A stretch of DNA of 64,000 nt from the NCBI GenBank assembly GCA_003161255.1, contig PMOQ01000044.1, positions 1 through 64,000 on the forward strand, in the 5' to 3' direction. Below, piece after piece: positions 8,787 through 19,573 of this stretch (position 1 is the first letter of the stretch; each line of letters opens with the position of its first letter). A program made the position numbers and the translations under genes. The notes under the pieces were generated by a model. It saw nothing but the letters and a program-made list of their open reading frames with translations, ran no database searches and was not told the origin of the DNA. Source of the DNA: Acidimicrobiaceae bacterium. Lineage in GTDB: Bacteria > Actinomycetota > Acidimicrobiia > Acidimicrobiales > RAAP-2.

Positions 8787-10853
8787 ATGAGCCATGTCGT
8801 AGGGAGTTCATCGCAGGACTCTTCAGTCGCAGCTCGCACCGGTTCGCCACTTCAATCGACGCGTGAGCCCGATCCTCTCTACACCGACCCCTACGTCGAT
8901 GTGGATCAATGGCGCGATGAACCCGAGCGTCATCGCTACGTGCACGGCGGGTTCACCGATACAGAGCTTCGATTCTCGATGTACTTCCCGCCCCTGGAGA
9001 GATACGAGGGGCGCTTCTACCACCCGGTCATGCACATTGCCGGCAATGAGAACGCCGCCAGCGGACGGCTGGCCGGGCTCGATGGCGACTCCATCGGCTT
9101 CGCCTTCGACAGCGGCGGCTATCTGGTGGAGTCGAATCTCGGCTCTACCAACATGGGCGGGCCCGGTGACATCGTCAACTTTCGGGCCAGCGCCGCCACC
9201 GCGGAGTTCTCCCGCGAGCTCGCCCGGCAGATGTACGGCGGAGGACGGCCGTACGGCTATGTCTATGGCGGGAGCGGCGGGGGCTTCAAGTCCACCGCGT
9301 GCGTGGAGAACGCGGACGCGTGGGACGGAGCCGTTCCCTTCATTCACGGCTCGCCGGTCTCGATTCCAAACGTGTTCACCGTACAGGCACACGCCTTGCG
9401 CATACTCGAAGGCAAGTTCGAGCAGATCATCGACGCCATCTCGCCCGGCGGAAGCGGTGACATGTACGCCGGCCTCAATGACGAGGAACGAGCCGCGCTG
9501 ATGGAAGTGACGAGGATGGGCTTTCCGCCTCGAGCGTGGTTCGCCCACGAGCGGTTGTCCGTCAACTACACGGGCGTGTTCGCCAGCCTCATCGGCTTCA
9601 TCATTGACGGCGATCCTGACTACGTGGAGGAGTTCTGGCGCGTGCCTGGCTACCTCGGGGCCAACCCTCCAGAGTCGCTCGAGAGCGCACGCGTCCGCCA
9701 CCAAGCGACCGTGACGAGAACCATCTCGACGGCCGAGGCGCGCGACATGGGCTTGCCCGTCGCCATCGCCGCCGGGACGAGAGCGGACGCCCTCGCGGCG
9801 ATCCAGCTCTCCAGCACTCCCGAACGTCGCTTGCAGGGCGCATTTGTGACGATGCGGACCGGCGCAGCCCAGGGACGGCGAGCCATGGTCACGGGTGTGG
9901 TGGGCGACATCATCCTCCTTGGCGGACTGTTCGCGAGCGAGGGCGTTGTGGACGCTGGCGACCAGATGGAGATCGACAACTCGATCTACCTCGCATCGCA
10001 GACGTATCACCGCCACCAGAATCCGCCGCCTGAGTACTACGCCTGGGACCAGTTCCGCAATCCCGATGGCACGCTTATGTACCCGGAGCGTCCGCAGTTG
10101 CCCAACGCCGCCGCCGTCGGATCGGACTACGCGTCGCAGAGCGGAACGTTCAGCTGCAAGATGATCGTGGTGGAGTGCCTTATGGACGAGGCCGCCTATC
10201 CATGGCAGGCCGACTGGTACCGCTCCAAAGTACGGGACGCGCTGGGGCAGCGATTCGATGATCAGTACCGGCTGTGGTTCGTCGACAACGCCATGCATGT
10301 GAGCCCGAGCAGCTATATGACTCCGAGCGAGGGCGGAGCGGCTGATGCTGGATATAGCTGGGTGGACGGCCACATCATCAGCTATTCGGGCATCTTGCAG
10401 CAGGCACTCCGCGATGTGGCGGCCTGGGCCGAACGGGATATCCCACCGCCAGAAAGCACGAGTTACGAAGTTCGCGACAGTCAGGTAGTGGTGCCCGCCT
10501 CAGCCTCGGCTCGTAAGGGCATCCAGCCCGTGGTGACGCTGACCGTCAACGGCGGCGATCGCGCTGATGTCCGCGTCGGGGAGGACGTGGAGTTCCACGC
10601 TGTCGCCGAGGCACCGCCCGGGACAGGCTTGATCGTTTCGGCTGAGTGGGACTTCGATGGGAAAGGTGCCTATCCGGAGCGTGGACAAGTCACGCCGCAG
10701 TCCGAGGTGACGCTGACTACGACGCACACCTTCAGCTCGGCGGGCACGTTCTTCCCTGTTGTGCGCGTGGCATCGCAGCGCGATGGCCACACCACGACGC
10801 GCTATGCGCTCGCCCGCAACCTGGCGCGGGTGCGCGTGGTGGTGACGGCCTGA
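8787..10853 (+). CDS. large alpha/beta-hydrolase-like protein with C-terminal PKD domain
   Basis: GxSGGG-type elbow YGGSGGGFKSTA; C-terminal AEWDFDGKGAYPE...TLTTTHTFSSAGTFFPVVRV resembles PKD. Confidence 0.75.
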   Translation: MSHVVGSSSQDSSVAARTGSPLQSTREPDPLYTDPYVDVDQWRDEPERHRYVHGGFTDTELRFSMYFPPLERYEGRFYHPVMHIAGNENAASGRLAGLDGDSIGFAFDSGGYLVESNLGSTNMGGPGDIVNFRASAATAEFSRELARQMYGGGRPYGYVYGGSGGGFKSTACVENADAWDGAVPFIHGSPVSIPNVFTVQAHALRILEGKFEQIIDAISPGGSGDMYAGLNDEERAALMEVTRMGFPPRAWFAHERLSVNYTGVFASLIGFIIDGDPDYVEEFWRVPGYLGANPPESLESARVRHQATVTRTISTAEARDMGLPVAIAAGTRADALAAIQLSSTPERRLQGAFVTMRTGAAQGRRAMVTGVVGDIILLGGLFASEGVVDAGDQMEIDNSIYLASQTYHRHQNPPPEYYAWDQFRNPDGTLMYPERPQLPNAAAVGSDYASQSGTFSCKMIVVECLMDEAAYPWQADWYRSKVRDALGQRFDDQYRLWFVDNAMHVSPSSYMTPSEGGAADAGYSWVDGHIISYSGILQQALRDVAAWAERDIPPPESTSYEVRDSQVVVPASASARKGIQPVVTLTVNGGDRADVRVGEDVEFHAVAEAPPGTGLIVSAEWDFDGKGAYPERGQVTPQSEVTLTTTHTFSSAGTFFPVVRVASQRDGHTTTRYALARNLARVRVVVTA

Positions 10854-10870
10854 CCTACGTTCGGCAGTGC

Positions 10871-10899
10871 TGGGAGCGCGGCATGCCGCAGCCCTCCCA
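10871..10899. terminator. stem-loop just downstream of the PKD hydrolase stop
   Basis: TGGGAG-c-GCGGCATGCCGC-agcc-CTCCCA; outer 6-bp arms around a perfect 12-bp palindrome; no U-tract. Confidence 0.35.
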
Positions 10900-11152
10900 G
10901 TCGCGCAGCTATGGCCTGATGCACGGATGGATTCAATGTGATCCTGGACCTGCGACTCAGGGCGACCAATCACGACCAGGGTCGTCTCGGTCTCGAACAA
11001 GCGCCATTCGTTGCGCTAAGACCTGAGTGCGCTGTGTGGCCGACGTTGTAACAGCCAAGTTCAGTGCCTGATACCGGATCAGCCAATGGAGTGCGGCCGA
11101 TGTGTTGCAAACCGCACGTCTATCTAGAGACACCGCAAGCTGTGTTTCCTGG

Positions 11153-11620
11153 CTACGACTCGGCGATCTTCTTCAGGTTGGCGAGCGTTGCTTCGATTCC
11201 GGACTCTGTGCTCGATTTTAAGTTGTTGAGGAACTCGTCACCGAGGGCGCTGAGTCGGTCAACCATACGGAGGATCGTCCAGGACTCCTCAACCTCGGTT
11301 CCTCGATCGACTGGCCGAAAACGGTAGCTCCACTCAACGACACCTTCCTCGCGTCCACCCGCCACCCAGCCGAACGCTCGACCAGGCTCAGCGATGAAGA
11401 CCTCACATCGCCGCTCCCAGGGATCGCGACCTTCAACCTCGTTGCGGCCGGTGAACCAGGCTCCCTCATGGGGTGTAGATCCCTCGTCCCACCACGCCGC
11501 CTTGCACACCGGGCTCAGCTCTCCGATGCGGGTCACGTCGGCGATGATCTCGTAGACGTGCGCCGGCGGTGCCTCGACAACGATCGTCCGAGACACCTGG
11601 AGATCTGACAGTTCGACCAT
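11153..11620 (-). CDS. SRPBCC (polyketide cyclase/START-like) family protein
   Basis: VSRTIVVEAPPAHVYEIIADVTRIGELSPVCKAAWW. Confidence 0.85.
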   Translation of the reverse strand: MVELSDLQVSRTIVVEAPPAHVYEIIADVTRIGELSPVCKAAWWDEGSTPHEGAWFTGRNEVEGRDPWERRCEVFIAEPGRAFGWVAGGREEGVVEWSYRFRPVDRGTEVEESWTILRMVDRLSALGDEFLNNLKSSTESGIEATLANLKKIAES

Positions 11621-11761
11621 CCAGCCACACCCTTTTGCCCTCGCGGCAGCCGAGATCCTATCGCCGCCGACAACCTCCAGCTCAAGTCCCGGTCCATCCC
11701 CCGATGACCCCTGACTCCGCAAACTTTCAGCCGACGGGAGCTCGTGAGTCGTGGTTCAACC

Positions 11762-13378
11762 CTAAGTTCGGGTCTGCGGCAGGGTGATAAACGAGAGCTG
11801 GCCCGGTTCGTGGTACACCGCCTGTTCTGCCGACCGCATACCGGTGCCGGTTGCGGCAGGCTCACCGGTGCCGAGGTTGCGGGCGTACACGGGGTGAGAA
11901 CCACTTGACACCTGGACGCGCAGATGGTGGCCGGCGCCGAAGCGATGCCCCACCGGCCACATCGGTACCGACACGCGGAACGTACCGTCAGCGGAGCGCT
12001 GGATCGAAGACGGGTCGAAGCGCGCCAATCCATCGCAGATGTTGAGCGAAGCGCCGTCGGGTGAGACGTCGCACAGCCGGACGAAGAAATCGGTGTGATC
12101 GAGGCTCGAGCTGACCCATAGCTCAGCCTCGACCGGGCCGATCACGAGAAGCGGGTCGGCCAGCCGATCGGAGGTGTACACGAGAACGTCGGGTCGTGCC
12201 TCGAGCTCCCGATTGTCGACCGAGCCGCCGGTGAGCATGCCAATGCCGCCCATCGAGGGGGTCGGATTGTTGGGGTCGTAGGCATAGGAGTCCGGCGCTG
12301 AGGGAGAACTCGGCACCTCGGCACCGAGACGCCCGCCGGGCTGCAGATACCAGGGCGTCGGGTCGGCGGAAGGCGGCCAATCCTCGAGGTCGCGCCAACC
12401 ACCCCCTTCTCCCTGGACCTCGATCGTCACCGGTCGCTCGGGAATCAGACCCTCCTCGCCCCGGAGATGAGTGTCGAACCAGGCCAGTGGAGCGTCGGTC
12501 ATCCCACCTTCCCCGCCGCCCCCGAGGTGCCCGCCAGCGCCGATGCGAAGCCAGACCGGGGCGCCCGAGCGGCGCAGGGCGGCATAGTCCTCGACCACCC
12601 GAGGCAATGGGTAGTCGTGCCAGCCGTCGACCAGCAGTGTCGGCACCGTCCAGTCGACCAACAGAGTGCTGTAGTCCACCGGCGCCCAGAACGGATCATC
12701 CAGGCTGGCGTGAGCGAGTTGGTCTTGATAGAGCTGGAGGTCGGTGCCGGTCAGGTGGCGAATCACGTCGCCAAGCGGGAGGTGATCAAACCCGGCTTTC
12801 AACGCGACCATCCGACGCTCGATTGCCTCAGGTGAGATGTCCGTGATCGTGTTAGCGCCGGGCGGCTTGTTGAACTGCGTCGCGCCGAGGTCCCAGGGGA
12901 TGATGACCTCCAGGGCCAGCGATCCCCCCGGGTACCACGAGAAGGCCCGGACCGATGCGGAGAGCCCGATCGCCATGGCTTTGAGATATGGCGGTCGCGT
13001 CGATGCCAGCGCCCATTGGGTGAAGCCCATGTAGCTGGCTCCAAAGGTTCCGAGACTCCCGTTGAACCACCCTTGCTCAGCGATCCAGTCAGCGGTGGCA
13101 CGCCCATCGGGGGCTTCCATGAAATAGCTGTGAGAGCCGCTCGAGCCGTCGGTGCCGCGGCATGCCTGGAGTACGAAGCGGTATCCCCGGGCCGCGAACT
13201 CCGACTCCGGCCGAACGCCGGCGGACACGCCCTGGCGGCCATAGGGGGTGCGTTCAAGGATCGTCGGAGCGTCGTCGATGCCAACAGGGTGATAGATGTC
13301 GGCCAGCAGCACGGCCCCGTCGGGCATCGTCACCTTCACGTCGCGCTGGATGTCCACCTGGTTGGTTCGCTCGCGCAT
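11762..13378 (-). CDS. CocE/NonD family hydrolase
   Basis: VKVTMPDGAVLLADIYHPV, ERTPYGRQG, nucleophile GASYMGFTQW, C-terminal jelly-roll-like region. Confidence 0.93.
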   Translation of the reverse strand: MRERTNQVDIQRDVKVTMPDGAVLLADIYHPVGIDDAPTILERTPYGRQGVSAGVRPESEFAARGYRFVLQACRGTDGSSGSHSYFMEAPDGRATADWIAEQGWFNGSLGTFGASYMGFTQWALASTRPPYLKAMAIGLSASVRAFSWYPGGSLALEVIIPWDLGATQFNKPPGANTITDISPEAIERRMVALKAGFDHLPLGDVIRHLTGTDLQLYQDQLAHASLDDPFWAPVDYSTLLVDWTVPTLLVDGWHDYPLPRVVEDYAALRRSGAPVWLRIGAGGHLGGGGEGGMTDAPLAWFDTHLRGEEGLIPERPVTIEVQGEGGGWRDLEDWPPSADPTPWYLQPGGRLGAEVPSSPSAPDSYAYDPNNPTPSMGGIGMLTGGSVDNRELEARPDVLVYTSDRLADPLLVIGPVEAELWVSSSLDHTDFFVRLCDVSPDGASLNICDGLARFDPSSIQRSADGTFRVSVPMWPVGHRFGAGHHLRVQVSSGSHPVYARNLGTGEPAATGTGMRSAEQAVYHEPGQLSFITLPQTRT

Positions 13379-13851
13379 GGTCCCAACCCCTTCTTGGCAC
13401 ATTGTGCCTGCCGACAGTTTCGCTTCCAGCTCGAAACTCGGCAAGAGCCCTGGAATCGTTCAGATGCGCTCACCAATTTTGAGCTTGGCTGATACGTGGC
13501 CGTTCATCAGCCCCGGCCGGCACAGGCCACGGCCATGGACAGGCGGTTACCGTGCTGGCTGTGCGCCTCGCCGGCTTCGCAGCTAACTACGCCGTCCACT
13601 CCAAACCCAGTGCCGTCCTCCCCAATCGCCGTCAACCTTTACCCGGCGATTCACTTCGACCACCTTCAAGTTAAGGCGACGCCGCTCCGGCCGACACGCG
13701 CTGTCCGGAAAAGCAGGTGCTTGGCTGTCTGTCGGTCCGACGTGGATGATTGAATGCCAGCCACGGTCTTAACCTGGCCGAAGCCCGGCTTCCGCGTCGC
13801 CTACGGGCCCCAAGCGTTCTGTACCCGGGAAAGCGTTAGTAGTTGTACAGG

Positions 13852-14583
13852 TCAATCCTTCTCCAAAACAGCGACATATGGGTCGCTCGACCGTGCTCCA
13901 AGAATCCGGCCTTGGTGCCAGCCCGTCCCCCGGAGAATCGTCCGCATCTCGTTGCGGGAAACAAAGAGCCAATCGAACGACGGGCTGGTAAAGCCGCCGT
14001 ACCGAAATCGGAGACGGGACTGTCCTGGCATGATGTCGCGTTGCCGGTTCCGGTGGTAGTAGTTCCGATCGAGCACCGGAGCACCGCCGCAGTACGGATT
14101 CGTGCTCTCGGCCAAGATGCGGGTGCCCGGAGTCGTCTTGTCGGCCCAATCCTTCAGCACCTTTCGGACCCGCTCAGGAGTGCCAAACATTCCAAAATTG
14201 TTTCCGAACAATACGATCGTGTCGAACGAGCGGATTCTCCGGGACAGAGTGTCGATCGACATGCACCATGTTTCCTTCACGCCACGCATCCGCGCTGTCT
14301 GGACCGCAAGCGGCGAAACATCTAGGCCAACAACATCAAACCCACGCTGTTGAAGATATAAGGCCACCCTCCCCGCACCACAACCGACGTCGATGACGCG
14401 ACCGCGGGCGTACCGGATGGACTGGCGCTGCGAGGAGGGCCAGTCCTTGAACTCGGCTAGATATCCCTCGTGACCTGCACCGGTCTCTGTGAAACCATCA
14501 TCACGTTCGATGATCTCTGGAACCGTTCCACCCTGCGCCCAATCCAGGAGTGCGCGGCCAAAGACGTCGGCTTCCTTTCTCAT
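13852..14583 (-). CDS. class I SAM-dependent methyltransferase
   Basis: VIDVGCGAGRVALYLQQRGFDVVGLDVSPLAV motif I. Confidence 0.9.
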   Translation of the reverse strand: MRKEADVFGRALLDWAQGGTVPEIIERDDGFTETGAGHEGYLAEFKDWPSSQRQSIRYARGRVIDVGCGAGRVALYLQQRGFDVVGLDVSPLAVQTARMRGVKETWCMSIDTLSRRIRSFDTIVLFGNNFGMFGTPERVRKVLKDWADKTTPGTRILAESTNPYCGGAPVLDRNYYHRNRQRDIMPGQSRLRFRYGGFTSPSFDWLFVSRNEMRTILRGTGWHQGRILGARSSDPYVAVLEKD

Positions 14584-14839
14584 AGGATCATGTTCGCACG
14601 GTCCTGGCGAATACATCCAAGGATGTGCTGGCAGCTCTGGAAGCCAACGACCCCAGTGCTGTAAACGAAGCAATGACAGGTCGTCTTCGATTGCTCGAAT
14701 CGCCGCCGGGGATTACTGCAGTTCTGCAGCCGTGGCCGCTCGTGCGACGACTCTGAGGTAGTAGACGACCGCAGACGCCTGGCCATCTCCCACTGGGGTC
14801 CGGCCCATGAGTCGATGGCTGGCAAACAATCAGCCTCCA

Positions 14840-16147
14840 TCACTTTCGGCCCAGAGTGTCCGCCATGGCCCGCAGCTCAGGGCGGAAGTCGGGATGTGCG
14901 ATGTCCGCCAGTGCTCTCGCCCGCTGGCGGACTGTGAGTCCGGTGAGTTCGGCAGCCCCGTACTCGGTGACGACCACCCCGGTGTGATGGCGAGGCGTGG
15001 AGACCACGGCTCCCTCGGGTAGAAGGGGAAGAATGCATGAGCGAACGATGCCGCCCACCGTCACGGTGGATTTGAGGCAGATCAAGGAGTGCGCGTCGGC
15101 GTGGAGGTCGGCGCCGGCCACGAAATCCTCATGGCCCCCGACGCCGGAGATCTGCCTGCCGTCGATGCTGTCCGCCACCACCTGTCCGTACAGATCGAGG
15201 CACATCGCGCCGTTGATCGAAACCAGCTTGTGGTTGCGTCCAATGACCGTAGGGTCGTTGACGACGTTGACCGGCAAGAACGCCACGTCGGCGTTGTCAT
15301 CGAGCCAGCGGTAGAGATCCGCCGTTCCGAGGGCGAACGTGGTCACTGAAACGCCGTCAAAGACACCCTTAACGGCGTTGGTCACCTTGCCCGCCTCGTG
15401 CAGGAGCATGAGACCGGTGGTGAACATCTCTGAATGCACGCCATAGTCACCTCCCGCGCCGTCGGCCAACAGGGTGGCCACCATGTTCGGCACTGCCCCG
15501 ATGCCCGTCTGCAAGGTGCTGCCATCGGTCACAAATCGCAGCGCGTGGGCGGCGATCGCCGCGTCTTGCTCTGTCGGCGCCGGTTCTTCCAGGGCGTAAG
15601 GCTCGCCGTCCGCCTCTACCAGCACATCGATCAACTCCACGGGAAGACTGTTGTCGAATCGAGGTGGGAGGCTGCGCGTGCGGGGCAGTCGCGGATTGAC
15701 CTCCACCAGAAGCACCCGGTCGGGGTCCGTGCCGGCCTTGATCAGCTCGTCCCGGGTCGCCCCTAGATGCAAAGACAGGTTGACACGGCCGTCCGCGTCC
15801 GGCGGCGCAGCTTGGGCGGTCATGATTCGCGGCGCGAATCGGGCGAGGATCGGGGCGAATTGGCGGAAACCGCCCGGAACGAGCTCGATCTGATGGCCCT
15901 CGGATAACAAGATGCGCTCGACCGGCCCAAAGAACCCGGAGTGGTACGAGACGCCCGTCTTGGTCAGGACGGTGTAGTACCCGAGCAGGAGTGCCCCGCC
16001 AAACACCAAATCCTCCCAATCGTCGCGCCCACCCAGTGCGGTCAGAAAAGCGTCCGGATTGCCCGGCCCGAGCCCAAAACCGATGGTGTCACGCGGTCGG
16101 ACGAGGGCGGCGGCCTCCTCCGGTGTGCATGTCACGGTCATCGGCAA
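14840..16147 (-). CDS. acetyl-CoA hydrolase/transferase (4-hydroxybutyrate CoA-transferase-like)
   Basis: LQTGIGAVPNMV, GVGGHEDFVAGA, TEYGAAELTGLTVRQRARALADIAHPDFR. Confidence 0.93.
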   Translation of the reverse strand: MPMTVTCTPEEAAALVRPRDTIGFGLGPGNPDAFLTALGGRDDWEDLVFGGALLLGYYTVLTKTGVSYHSGFFGPVERILLSEGHQIELVPGGFRQFAPILARFAPRIMTAQAAPPDADGRVNLSLHLGATRDELIKAGTDPDRVLLVEVNPRLPRTRSLPPRFDNSLPVELIDVLVEADGEPYALEEPAPTEQDAAIAAHALRFVTDGSTLQTGIGAVPNMVATLLADGAGGDYGVHSEMFTTGLMLLHEAGKVTNAVKGVFDGVSVTTFALGTADLYRWLDDNADVAFLPVNVVNDPTVIGRNHKLVSINGAMCLDLYGQVVADSIDGRQISGVGGHEDFVAGADLHADAHSLICLKSTVTVGGIVRSCILPLLPEGAVVSTPRHHTGVVVTEYGAAELTGLTVRQRARALADIAHPDFRPELRAMADTLGRK

Positions 16148-16622
16148 GATTTTGCCTGGTCCGGCCGGCGTGTGCTGCCGGTCGCCTCGGTGTGAACACC
16201 GATCCTCGCCGACGTTCAGTCGGATCGCTCAAGCACGCCGACCAACGCGGTCTCAGCGTGCTGACCCCTCGTCGGTTCACTCACCCAAATCTTTGGGTTC
16301 TGATGGAATGGCGGTTGGTGCGTTAGGGCATCCGGAATGTGCCCTCGTCGGTTGAATCCTGCACCCTGCCCTGTCTCGTGGGGCTGATGAACCTAACAGC
16401 CGCGCAGAGCGAATCAGCGCTTGGGATGCTCAGCAGGGAGCCTGACCTCTGCGAGTACGCACCCGGAACGCCGATATTTGCGGGTCCCTCAACGCCTTTG
16501 CAGGTGATTTGCTCGTCGTTATGGCGCGCCCTCAGCTGGCGTTCGGTGACAGGTGACCACTGTCGGCTTTTGCGCTGGGCGGAATGGGCGTCCGTCCATT
16601 CCATCAGCCTCAACGTGAAGTC

Positions 16623-17255
16623 CTAACGAGGGTCGGGTCTGTCGAGATTCCAATGGCGACCCACCTGGCCGTACCAGCCGTCATCACCTGCAGGGAGAAC
16701 GGTGTAGCGACTGATCGTGCGCTGTCCGCCCTGTTGATCACCGTAGAGAAGGTCGATGGTGAAGGGTTGCCGCTTGGTTAGCACTGTCATGAAATCGGGA
16801 CGTACCGGATCATCGGGATCTCGGACAGCCGCCTCCCAGTAGCCGTTGCCCCCAGCGGGGATGTAGAGGTCGATGGTAAGGCGACGGAATTCTTCGGCCT
16901 GGGCGTGAGGTCGGTCCTCAAACGCCTGGTCGGGCATCGGGTGCCACCCGTGGAGTAGGGCGATCCCTGTCCCAAGGTTTCGAAGTCCCATGGCGAGGTA
17001 GATGACCCCGCCCTCTTCCTCGAAGATGGCACGGCCGCCGCTGACTCGGGCGGTATGGCGGTCGTGCCATAAGACCTTGTGGACCGGATCGTCGGAGAGT
17101 GACGGCACGAGCAGCGGCCGCATAGCGGTGAGGAGCGATTCCTCGGCGATTCGGGCCGACCGGTTCGACGACCGCACCGCTGAAAACGTGGCCACGGCGA
17201 GCACAAGAGTGCCTCCGGCCGTCGCGAACGAGGCGATCGACGTCCAGTTGGCCAT
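16623..17255 (-). CDS. hypothetical protein with N-terminal transmembrane segment
   Basis: Start taken at MANWTSIASFATAGGTLVLAVATFSAV. Confidence 0.6.
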   Translation of the reverse strand: MANWTSIASFATAGGTLVLAVATFSAVRSSNRSARIAEESLLTAMRPLLVPSLSDDPVHKVLWHDRHTARVSGGRAIFEEEGGVIYLAMGLRNLGTGIALLHGWHPMPDQAFEDRPHAQAEEFRRLTIDLYIPAGGNGYWEAAVRDPDDPVRPDFMTVLTKRQPFTIDLLYGDQQGGQRTISRYTVLPAGDDGWYGQVGRHWNLDRPDPR

Positions 17256-17588
17256 GAGATCGCACCCTATCGACTGGCAGCTGGGGATGGCTCGACTACC
17301 GCACCTGCCGGCGAACTGGGCTATGCCGCCCATAGTCGTTCGGCCACATCCGATGAGCCAGTTATCAACCGCTCCACCCGCTTCCGCGAGTCCGACCGAG
17401 CCCGCGGGATACTCAACGCCATCTACTTCAATCTCCCTTCTGCCGGTGTGCATCGGGAGAGAAGGACAGCGCGACGCACCTGCTGCTGCATGAGGTCATC
17501 GTTCACGTCGCCGATATTGATGACCTCGATATTGGTCACCTCGCTCCCGGCTCCGCATCACGGTGACGCCCTCCCGTCCGCGAGGGCG

Positions 17589-18190
17589 TCAGCCACCAAC
17601 AACGAGGTGATAGCGGACTTCGGAGACCTCCGGCTCTGCCCATTCGAGGATCATGTTTGGCACCAGGCTCCACCCCCGGGTTCGTAGAAGTGCCGGGCCC
17701 GAGCGTTTGCCTCCAGCACCCATAGCCCGGCTTTGCGATACCCGTCACCCTCCAGCGCCGCCGAGGCGGCATCGTGTAGAGCTGAACCGGCGCCTCGGCC
17801 CCACCGGTCGGGAAGCACATACAGGCGGCGCAACTGTCCGAAGCCGACGAAGTCGGGGTCGGTTCGGAGAGCCACCGTGCCCACGGGTTTGCCGTGATCT
17901 TCGGCCAAAAACGCTTTGAAGCTTGGGTCCTGAAACGCTGCCTTCCATTCGTCCACCAAGGACTGCTTGGTCGGAGGAGGTGCATCGGGCGGGATGATCG
18001 CGGCGTAAGCGACGAGGACCGTTTTGAGATGGACCGAGGCAAGTGCACCGGCGTCGGCGACGGTTGCTCGCCTGATGCGAGGCCCCGACGAGGGGCTCTC
18101 CAGCCCGGAACCTGCGGCGCATTGTTCGAATCCTCGCGCGCTGATCGGCTCTGTCGTGGTCGAAGAGGGCCACATCGTGCGGCCGCACAT
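17589..18190 (-). pseudogene. GNAT N-acetyltransferase interrupted by a single-base frameshift
   Basis: IRRATVADAGALASVHL...RLYVLPDRWGRGAGSALHDAA...ARARHFYEPGG; restoring one base at the C-run 17673-17677 gives ..YEPGGWSLVPNMILEWAEPEVSEVRYHLVVGG*. Confidence 0.7.
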
Positions 18191-18362
18191 GGTCAGCCGC
18201 GGGCAGGGCTGTCAAGGTGGCCGCTGACCTCGGTCTTGCCGTCACGGTGCCCAAGGGGCTCGGACAAGCGGTCACCGGAACCTCTCGATGCAGGAATCCA
18301 GCAGTCGTCTGGGCCCGTCGCGCTCGCTCGTCCGGCAATCGAATCGTTAGTCTCTGAAGGAC

Positions 18363-18932
18363 ATGCTTTGTCTCGCCCAGGAACCAGACGCCGATGCCCT
18401 GCTCACGGACAACCCCCTCGCGCTCTTGATCGGCATGGTCCTTGACCAGCAGGTGCCCCTCGAATGGGCGTTTCGGGCCCCCGTCGAGTTGTCCCGGCGC
18501 CTGGGGACCCCTCTCGACGCCAACGCGCTCGCCGGAATGGACCCCGAGAAACTGACCGCCGTGTTCGCAGCCAAGCCGTCGCTGCACCGCTACCCGTCCT
18601 CGATGGCCAAGAGGGTGCAGGCGCTGACCGTCGAGGTTGCGGACAACTACGGCGGCGACGCCGCCAACGTCTGGACGGGCGCCGAAACCGGGAAGGAACT
18701 TCTCAATCGGGTGAAGGCACTCCCGGGATTCGGAGACCAGAAGGCCCGCATCTTCACCGCCCTGCTCGGGAAGCAGTTCGGCGTCCGCCCCGACGGCTGG
18801 GTCGAAGCCTCCGCACCCTACGGGGAGGCCGGCTCGTTCCGATCGGTTGCCGACATCACCGACGAGGCCAGCCTCATGAAGGTGCGCGAGTACAAGAAGT
18901 CGATGAAGGCGGCCGCCAAGTCGACCACGTGA
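18363..18932 (+). CDS. HhH-GPD-type base excision protein family
   Basis: NPLALLIGMVLDQQVPLEWAFRAPVEL and LPGFGDQKARIFTALLGKQ; resembles the TIGR03252 family from memory. Confidence 0.8.
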   Translation: MLCLAQEPDADALLTDNPLALLIGMVLDQQVPLEWAFRAPVELSRRLGTPLDANALAGMDPEKLTAVFAAKPSLHRYPSSMAKRVQALTVEVADNYGGDAANVWTGAETGKELLNRVKALPGFGDQKARIFTALLGKQFGVRPDGWVEASAPYGEAGSFRSVADITDEASLMKVREYKKSMKAAAKSTT

Positions 18933-19573
18933 CGACGACCCTTGATGGTCGCCGGCTCTACCTGTGCACCCCGGACCGTGCCGATCTCGCGGCGTTCGTC
19001 GAGTCGTGCATCCGCGGCGGCGTCGACGTGGTGCAGCTCAGGGACAAGGACCTCGACGCCCGGTCGGTCCTCGCGAGCGCAAAGGTCCTCCGCGAGGTCT
19101 GCGCGGACCACGGCGTACCGTTCATCGTGAACGACCGGCCCGATCTGGCCCTTGAGTCGGGGGCCGACGGCGTGCACCTCGGCCAGGACGACGCACCGCG
19201 CACCCTGGCGCGGCGGCTGCTCGGGCCCGAGGCGATCATCGGTCACTCGACGCATTCGGCCGAGGACCTGGAACGGGCGCTCGGCGAACCGGTCGACTAT
19301 CTCTCGGCCGGACCGATCGTCCCAACGCCCACCAAACCGGGCCGGGCCGGCACCGGCACCGAGTACCTGTCCCTCGCGGCGGCACGATCGCCGTGGCCGG
19401 TGTTCGTCACCGGCGGGGTCACACCCGAGACGGTGCCGGGACTCGTCGCAGCGGGGGGCCGGCACTTCGTCGTGGTGCGTTGGCTCACCGAGGCCCGCGA
19501 CCCCGAGGCGGCCGCGCGAGCGATATCGAGCGCGATCGACGAGGCGCTCGAGCGAGGCCCCGTTCAGGACTGA
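18929..19573 (+). CDS. thiE: thiamine phosphate synthase
   Basis: VVQLRDKD, GVHLGQDD, VDYLSAGPIVPTPTK; GTG start overlaps the upstream stop (GTGA). Confidence 0.9.
   Translation: MTTTLDGRRLYLCTPDRADLAAFVESCIRGGVDVVQLRDKDLDARSVLASAKVLREVCADHGVPFIVNDRPDLALESGADGVHLGQDDAPRTLARRLLGPEAIIGHSTHSAEDLERALGEPVDYLSAGPIVPTPTKPGRAGTGTEYLSLAAARSPWPVFVTGGVTPETVPGLVAAGGRHFVVVRWLTEARDPEAAARAISSAIDEALERGPVQD

Noticed and set aside
8823-10373. 516-aa minus-strand ORF
   Set aside because: Antisense shadow of the PKD hydrolase.
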